DNA of 14,487 nucleotides from positions 4,037-18,523 of the forward strand of contig DHSB01000150.1 in the NCBI GenBank assembly GCA_002408385.1. Direction: 5' to 3'. Each line of letters starts with the position of its first letter. The first letter of the stretch is position 1. The position numbers and the translations under genes are program-made. Under the pieces are notes generated by a model. That model made no database searches and was not told the DNA's origin. It saw only the letters and a program-made list of their open reading frames with translations. Source of the stretch: Myxococcales bacterium UBA5297. GTDB lineage: Bacteria > Myxococcota > Myxococcia > Myxococcales > UBA5297. Positions 9,886 through 14,487 of this stretch are shown here, one piece after another.

Positions 9886-11291
9886 TGGAAGCGCGCCTTC
9901 GCGACTTCGGGGAGCTGCTGCGGCACAACGGCATCCGCGTCGGCCCGGGCGAGATCGCCGACGCGTGCCGGGCCGTCGCGCTGGTCGGGCTCGAGGACCG
10001 AGACACCTTTCGCGCCGCTCTGCGCTCCTGCCTGGTCAAGCGCGGCCTGGACGCGGCGCTCTTCGATCGCCTGTTCGACCTCTACTTCAAGGGCGCGGCG
10101 AAGGTGCTCGACGCGATTGAGGGCTCGCTGCTCGAGGCCATCGAGCAGGGCGGCTTCCTCGAGGGCGACGAGCTCGCGATGGTGGTGGCGACCATCAACC
10201 AGCTCTTCGGCGAGATGAGCCCGCTCGCGCGCGCGGCGGTCGAGGGCGACAAGGGCGCGCTCGCGCGCATCTTCCGCGGCGCCACGTTGAGCATCGACTT
10301 CTCGCGGCTGGAGAGTCAGCTCCAGACCGGCTTCTTCGCGCGGCGGCTGCTGTCGAATGCGGGCGCGGACGAGGCGAACCGGAACCTCGAAGAGCTCGAG
10401 CGGCTCCTCGCGGCGCAGGGCGTCTCGGTCGAGGGCGTCGAGCTGGTCAGCAAGCGGCTCTCGGCGGCGATGCGCCAAGTCGAGGAGGCCGCCCGTCAGG
10501 TCGTCGAGCAGGAGGCGAGGGCGAGGCTGCGCCGCGACCGGCCGGGTTGGAACGAGGACCGGCCGTTCCTCGAGCTGTCGCCCGAGGAGCTCGAGCGCAC
10601 CTCGATCGCCGTGCGCCGTCTGGCCGAGCGGCTCAAGACCCGGCTCGTGCGCCGGCAGCGCACCCGGCGCAAGGGCAGGCTCAGCGTGCGGCGCACCCTG
10701 CGAAAGAACCTGTCGTGGGGCGGAGTCCCCGCGCGCCTGGCCTTCAAGTCGCGCCGCCCGGAGAGGCCGGACGTGGTCGTCGTCTGCGACGTCTCGGACT
10801 CGGTGCGCAACACCGCGCGGATGATGCTCTTGTTCGTGCACACGCTCCAGTCGCTCTTCAACCGGGTGCGCAGCTTCGTCTTCGTCAGCGACCTCGGCGA
10901 GGTGACCGAGTTCTTCCGCCGCTCCGATCCGCGCGAGGCGATCGAGCTCGCCCTGGCCGGCGAGGCGATCAACATGGGCGCGAACTCGAACTACGGCCGC
11001 GTCTTCGCCATGCTCGCCAAGGATTACCTGGGCGCCATCAGCCGGCGCACCACGCTGCTGGTCATCGGCGACGGGCGCAACAACTACAACGAATCGCACC
11101 TCTGGGCGCTCGAGGAGCTCAAGCGCAAGGCGCGCCGGGTGGTTTGGATCTGCTCCGAGGACCGCCGCTTCTGGGGCGCGGGCGACAGCGAGATGCTCCG
11201 CTACTCGAAGGCCTGCGACCGGGTGGCGGTGGTGCAGAGCCTGTCGGACCTGACCAACCTCGCCGACGAGCTGGTGCCGCGGGGCGGGTAA
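9885..11291 (+). CDS. CoxE-like von Willebrand factor A domain protein
   Basis: A 468-aa cytoplasmic protein with no signal peptide or membrane segment. The first ~290 residues are helical and charge-rich, with a strongly basic patch near 253-275. The VWA domain occupies about 295-460 and begins VVVVCDVSDSV, giving the MIDAS motif DxSxS at Asp302, Ser304, Ser306; further candidate metal contacts are Ser368 (NSNYG) and Asp396 (IGDGRNN). WICSEDRRFWGAGDSEM near 421-437 is typical of the CoxE family. CoxE proteins usually act with a MoxR/CoxD AAA+ ATPase in metal-enzyme maturation, but no such ATPase is in this window. The ATG overlaps the methyltransferase stop (TGATG), so the two are translationally coupled. 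The role here is unknown. Confidence 0.88.
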   Translation: MEARLRDFGELLRHNGIRVGPGEIADACRAVALVGLEDRDTFRAALRSCLVKRGLDAALFDRLFDLYFKGAAKVLDAIEGSLLEAIEQGGFLEGDELAMVVATINQLFGEMSPLARAAVEGDKGALARIFRGATLSIDFSRLESQLQTGFFARRLLSNAGADEANRNLEELERLLAAQGVSVEGVELVSKRLSAAMRQVEEAARQVVEQEARARLRRDRPGWNEDRPFLELSPEELERTSIAVRRLAERLKTRLVRRQRTRRKGRLSVRRTLRKNLSWGGVPARLAFKSRRPERPDVVVVCDVSDSVRNTARMMLLFVHTLQSLFNRVRSFVFVSDLGEVTEFFRRSDPREAIELALAGEAINMGANSNYGRVFAMLAKDYLGAISRRTTLLVIGDGRNNYNESHLWALEELKRKARRVVWICSEDRRFWGAGDSEMLRYSKACDRVAVVQSLSDLTNLADELVPRGG

Positions 11292-11481
11292 GGGCGGCCC
11301 GGCTCGATTTGGCTTTTCGGAATCGTCGTAGAGGTCGGAGGGGCGGCCTTCGCGGTGGCTCGCACTACACTCCACAGCGATGCTCGCCGATCGCCGGCGG
11401 CAACGAGCCCGGACCGTCGGGGGCTCGCCGGTCGTCGGCGTCGGGGGCTCCCGACCTTGCCGGGTGGACGACCCGCGGACC

Positions 11482-11527
11482 GTGCTCGATTACCGGCCGG
11501 GCGCATTGCAATGCGCCCCTACCAACC
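11482..11527 (+). repeat. Dispersed intergenic repeat, copy C (partial), with perfect 20-bp palindrome
   Basis: GTGCTCGATT, then GGGCGCATTGCAATGCGCCC (11499-11518, a perfect 20-bp palindrome), then CTACCAACC match copy A read on its minus strand. A weaker match to the left end of the element (ggaggggcggccttcg near 11337) suggests the copy may extend back to there with insertions, including a 12-bp direct repeat CGTCGGGGGCTC at 11415 and 11439. It lies between two convergent genes, and its CTA supplies the TAG stop of the 978-aa gene on the minus strand. Confidence 0.75.
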
Positions 11528-14455
11528 CGAGCCGAGCGTCACGAAGAAGTTGTCGATGCCCTCGGCCGACAGCCCGCGCGCGTAGCCGACCCGCAGCTCG
11601 GTCAGCAGGTTGTAGCCGAGCAGCAACTCGGTGCGCACCTCGGCGGCCACCGCGGTCTTCAGGCCCCGGAGCTCGAACCGCTCGCCCGCCTCGCCGACAT
11701 CGACGCCGAGGGCGCCGTGGACTCGGCGGACGAAGAGCGGCAGCGTCCACAAGCCTCGGTCGACCGTGAGCAGCGGGAAGCGATACTCCGCGTTGCCGAG
11801 CACGTAGCGGTTGCCCGAGAAGGCGCCGGGGGCATAGCCGCGCAGCGCCGCCCCCGAGCTGCCGCGCTGGTAGAGCAGGTCGAGCAGCGGGTTGCCCAGG
11901 GCGAGGCCGCCGAGGCTGAAGACGCGCCGATTCCCGAGATCGCCGACGCCGAGGCCGCCGGCGAGCCGCAGCGCGAGGGCGTGGTGGTCGAGCCAAGGCA
12001 TGCGCAGGTAGCGCGTCGCCGAGGCCTCCACCGAGGCGAAGGAGAAGTCGCTGCCGAGCTCTGGACGCGCCCCGCGAACGGTGAGCGAGAGCGCTTGCCC
12101 GCGCTCGGCGCTGATGGCGTTGGCGAAGCGCTGCGCGTTCGACCAGTAGATCCGCGCCGAAGCGGTCGCGGCCAGGCCGTGGTCGGCGCGAAATGGCGCG
12201 GTCTCCATCGGCTCGACGGGCTTGGGGACGTTCAGGGGATCGTAGTAGCGAAGCTCATAGCCGGCCGAAAGCGACAGCCACCAGTCCGGGCCTTCGAAGG
12301 GCAGCGACGCGGAGAGCCCGGCGCCCCACTGGCGCTCGAGGAGCCGGGGCGGCGCTTCGGGGATTCGGGCGAGCCAGCTCCCGGCGCTCGCCGTCAAGAC
12401 GGGCCGGAACACCCGCGTCGAGTACGAGAGATCGCCGTAGGGCGCGTGCGAGGCGAGGCCGTAGCCGGCCCGCACCGACCAGGAGTGGCGGCCGACGAGG
12501 TCGGCGCCGCTCGTCGTCACCGCCAGGGTCGGGCCGGAGACGTCGGTCTCGAGCAGCGGGAACCAGTAGCGAGGCTGCAGGGACTCGGTGGCGCGGTAGG
12601 CCCGGGCCGGAAAGAGCTCGCGGCTCTCCCACTCCGGCGGCGCGGGCCGCTCGAGTGAGGTCTCGGGCGCCGGGGCCCAGGAGTCGGGGTCGAAGGGCAT
12701 CTCGGCGACGTCGTAGCCTGTGCGCGAGAAGGTGACGAACGCGAGGCGCTTGCCGTCAGGCGAGACGGCGGGGCGGAAGGCTCCGGTCAAGACGTTGGTG
12801 ATCTGGCGCATCCCGCCGCCGGTTAGATCGTGCGCGTAGAGGTTGTAGATGCCGGAGCGATCGCTCGCGAAGAGCAGCCAGCGCCCGGTCGGATCGAAGG
12901 TGGGGTTCGAGTCGAGCGCGCGATCGCGGGTGATCTCCGCGACCGCTCGGGTCTGCAGGTCGAGCACCCGCACGTCACGCCCGGCGCCGCCCTGCTCGGA
13001 GAAGGCGACCGACCGGCCGTCCGGAGAGAAATGCGGGGTGTAGAGGACGCTGCGCTCAGGCGGCGAATAGAGCGTCTCGAGCGTGCCGTCGGCAAGCGAC
13101 AGCCTGGCAAGCTCGGTCCTGCCGCCGGCGAGCCTGCGGACCACCACCGCGGTGCGGCCGTCGGGCGCGACGTCCGGCTCGGTGACGCGGGCGCCGCGGG
13201 TCAGCCGCTCCCATCGGCCGTCGGCCAGGTTCACGCGGAAGAGGTCCTCGAACGAGTAGTACTCGTCGTGCGAGAGGGTCTGCGAGACGAGCGCGCTTCG
13301 CCCATCGGGCGTCACGGCGAGCGCGCCGGAGGTGTAGAGCTCGCGGACGAGTTGCGCTTCGCCGCCGGGGTCGAGGACTCGCAGCTTGGCCCGCGCGTCG
13401 CCCGACGCCTCTATAAAAAGGAGGCGGCCGTCGGGCAGAAAGCGCGGCTCGCCGGTCTGCTCGCCGGAGAAGGTGAGGCGGCGAGGCTCGGTGAGGCCCC
13501 GCTCGCGCAGCCGCGCGACGCTCGCCGCGACTTCGGCGGTGTACTCGGCGCGCCACTGCTCGAACAAGGTGAGCCAGGAGCTGCCGAGCTCCTCACGCGC
13601 GGTCAGGTTGATGCCGTAGGGGATGAGCTGCGCGCCGTAGTTGCGGCTGATCTGCGCGAAGACCGCCGCGCCGTGGCGCGTTCGGACCCAGTCGAGGAAG
13701 CGCGCGCCGTAGAGGTAGCCGGTCCCGCCGCGCGGCCAGACGGTGGGCGAGCCCGAGGCGCCGTCGATGCCGCGCAGCCCGCCCTCGAGCACCTGCGTGC
13801 GCAGGTACATGTCGTAGAGCGAGGAGCGGGCGCGCCCGCCGCCGCTGAGCGCCGACTCGGCCCAGATGGCAACCCCCTCGATGATCCACTTGGGCTGGAA
13901 GCTGTTGGGGGTCCAGACCTTGCCGAAGAGCGCGTTGACGAGCGCGGGCACGCCCCCGACCTGGTCGAGGTGGAGGATGTGGGCGTACTCGTGGATGACG
14001 AGGTTCCAGAGGTAGTCTTCGAAATCGTTGAGCTCTGAGCGATCGTCGGGCGGGACGGCGAGCAGGTGGATCACCGGGCGCAGGAAGGCGTTGGCGCTGC
14101 CGTTGGCGCTGTCGGTCTCGTCGCTGAGGACGAGATCCACCTTGCCGCCCGGCCGGTGGCCGAGCATCGGGACGAGCCGCCGGTGGGCCGCCTCCGCCGC
14201 GCGCGCGGCGCGCTGGGCGAGCGGGCCGAGGCCGTCGTGGTAGTGCAGCCGGAAGTTCGGGGTCTCGAGCGTGTGCCAGTCGAGCTTCGGGTCGTAGCCG
14301 GAGGCGGGCAGGGCGAAGAAGAGCCCCGCCAGGCAGAGCAGCGCCGCCCAGAGCCTGCGCTCAGCGAGTAGGCGTCGAGCAGACCTTCCTCGACTCCCTT
14401 CGGTACCGGCAGGCTCGGGGCAGGCGGAGTCGAGAGGCCCCTCGACCGGTTGCAC
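11519..14455 (-). CDS. Exported HEXXH metallopeptidase fused to a TolB-like propeller and an Omp85-like beta-barrel
   Basis: A 978-aa protein in three parts. Residues ~1-53 are a long basic N-region and a hydrophobic signal peptide (LWAALLCLAGLFFALPASG). Residues ~58-310 look like a zinc metallopeptidase: HEYAH at 155-159 gives two His ligands and the catalytic Glu156, with IIEGVAIWAE (191-200) offering Glu193 as the third ligand. Residues ~325-590 carry repeated TolB/WD40-type PDG motifs (FLPDGRLLF, VTPDGRSALV, FSPDGRSVAF, FDPTGRWLLFASD, VSPDGKRLAF), a beta-propeller. Residues ~625-978 form a barrel with Omp85-like LRGYAPGAFSGNRYVLGNAEYRFPL (871-895) and a C-terminal Trp978, the aromatic end recognised by the BAM complex. 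GTG at 14455, with AGAGGGG upstream, is the only usable start before the signal peptide. It is likely an outer-membrane-anchored peptidase; substrate is unknown. Confidence 0.85.
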   Translation of the reverse strand: MQPVEGPLDSACPEPAGTEGSRGRSARRLLAERRLWAALLCLAGLFFALPASGYDPKLDWHTLETPNFRLHYHDGLGPLAQRAARAAEAAHRRLVPMLGHRPGGKVDLVLSDETDSANGSANAFLRPVIHLLAVPPDDRSELNDFEDYLWNLVIHEYAHILHLDQVGGVPALVNALFGKVWTPNSFQPKWIIEGVAIWAESALSGGGRARSSLYDMYLRTQVLEGGLRGIDGASGSPTVWPRGGTGYLYGARFLDWVRTRHGAAVFAQISRNYGAQLIPYGINLTAREELGSSWLTLFEQWRAEYTAEVAASVARLRERGLTEPRRLTFSGEQTGEPRFLPDGRLLFIEASGDARAKLRVLDPGGEAQLVRELYTSGALAVTPDGRSALVSQTLSHDEYYSFEDLFRVNLADGRWERLTRGARVTEPDVAPDGRTAVVVRRLAGGRTELARLSLADGTLETLYSPPERSVLYTPHFSPDGRSVAFSEQGGAGRDVRVLDLQTRAVAEITRDRALDSNPTFDPTGRWLLFASDRSGIYNLYAHDLTGGGMRQITNVLTGAFRPAVSPDGKRLAFVTFSRTGYDVAEMPFDPDSWAPAPETSLERPAPPEWESRELFPARAYRATESLQPRYWFPLLETDVSGPTLAVTTSGADLVGRHSWSVRAGYGLASHAPYGDLSYSTRVFRPVLTASAGSWLARIPEAPPRLLERQWGAGLSASLPFEGPDWWLSLSAGYELRYYDPLNVPKPVEPMETAPFRADHGLAATASARIYWSNAQRFANAISAERGQALSLTVRGARPELGSDFSFASVEASATRYLRMPWLDHHALALRLAGGLGVGDLGNRRVFSLGGLALGNPLLDLLYQRGSSGAALRGYAPGAFSGNRYVLGNAEYRFPLLTVDRGLWTLPLFVRRVHGALGVDVGEAGERFELRGLKTAVAAEVRTELLLGYNLLTELRVGYARGLSAEGIDNFFVTLGSGW
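14389..14434. repeat. Inverted repeat overlapping the N-terminal codons of the 978-aa gene
   Basis: CTCGACTCC (14389-14397) and GGAGTCGAG (14426-14434) form a perfect 9-bp inverted repeat. The block CGACTCCCTTCGGT resembles CGACTCCCTCCGGT near 7732 in the intergenic region, so this may be intergenic repeat DNA absorbed into the unusual N-terminal extension of the protein. Confidence 0.5.
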
Positions 14456-14471
14456 CCCTAAATCCCCTCTT

Positions 14472-14487
14472 CCCGCGCAAGCGCGGG
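14472..14487. repeat. Short palindrome at the window edge
   Basis: CCCGCGC-AA-GCGCGGG is a perfect inverted repeat with a 2-base centre, directly upstream of the ribosome binding site of the gene on the minus strand. The window ends here, so whether it belongs to a terminator or an operator cannot be judged. Confidence 0.45.

Noticed and set aside
9846..11375. A 509-aa minus-strand open frame opposite the VWA gene, and a similar plus-strand one at 12830-14038 opposite the barrel gene
   Set aside because: Both are out-of-frame shadows of genes with clear domains and show Arg/Ala/Gly/His-biased composition.

Overview
The window is very GC-rich chromosomal DNA from a Gram-negative bacterium. 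It encodes two or three predicted exported lipoproteins or outer-membrane proteins, a beta-barrel ending in a C-terminal tryptophan, a paired CoA-transferase, a PQQ-type sugar dehydrogenase and a PilZ protein that resembles the family common in myxobacteria. A Deltaproteobacteria/Myxococcota-like or Acidobacteriota-like source fits best, but nothing in the window fixes the phylum. I see no phage, integrase, transposase, CRISPR array, tRNA or rRNA.

Layout: (1) 1-263 is a 61-bp tandem array, followed by a short degenerate 7-bp repeat. (2) 359-2830 (-) is Lon protease. (3) 2831-3417 is a gene-free divergent region with inverted repeats close upstream of scoA. (4) 3418-5317 (+) is scoA, a small lipoprotein gene, then scoB: the two subunits of a succinyl-CoA:3-ketoacid CoA-transferase with a lipoprotein between them. 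(5) 5549-5580 is a strong hairpin between convergent genes. (6) 5586-6755 (-) is a predicted lipoprotein sugar dehydrogenase of the PQQ glucose/sorbosone dehydrogenase family. (7) 6912-7709 (+) is a SAM hydrolase (DUF62, SAM hydroxide adenosyltransferase). (8) 8124-8504 (+) is a single-domain PilZ protein with a likely extended -10 promoter. (9) 8614-9885 (+) is a TRAM/Fe-S RNA m5U methyltransferase (RlmD-like), overlapping by one base a CoxE-like von Willebrand factor A gene (9885-11291). (10) 11519-14455 (-) is a 978-aa protein that joins a HEXXH metallopeptidase, a TolB/WD40-like propeller and an Omp85-like C-terminal barrel.

The individual genes are mostly housekeeping or ordinary accessory functions and do not form one pathway. 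Two things stand out. One is the three-part outer-membrane metallopeptidase. The other is a family of dispersed intergenic repeats: about 140 bp, built around a palindromic core GGGCGCATTGCAATGCGCCC. Copies sit at 5333-5480 (inverted), 7791-7922 and about 11482-11527, always next to gene 3' ends, and the tandem array at 1-263 looks like an amplification of the right half of the same element. One copy supplies the stop codon of the barrel gene. I did not find a clear multi-gene undescribed system; the repeat family and the chimeric peptidase are the best candidates for follow-up.
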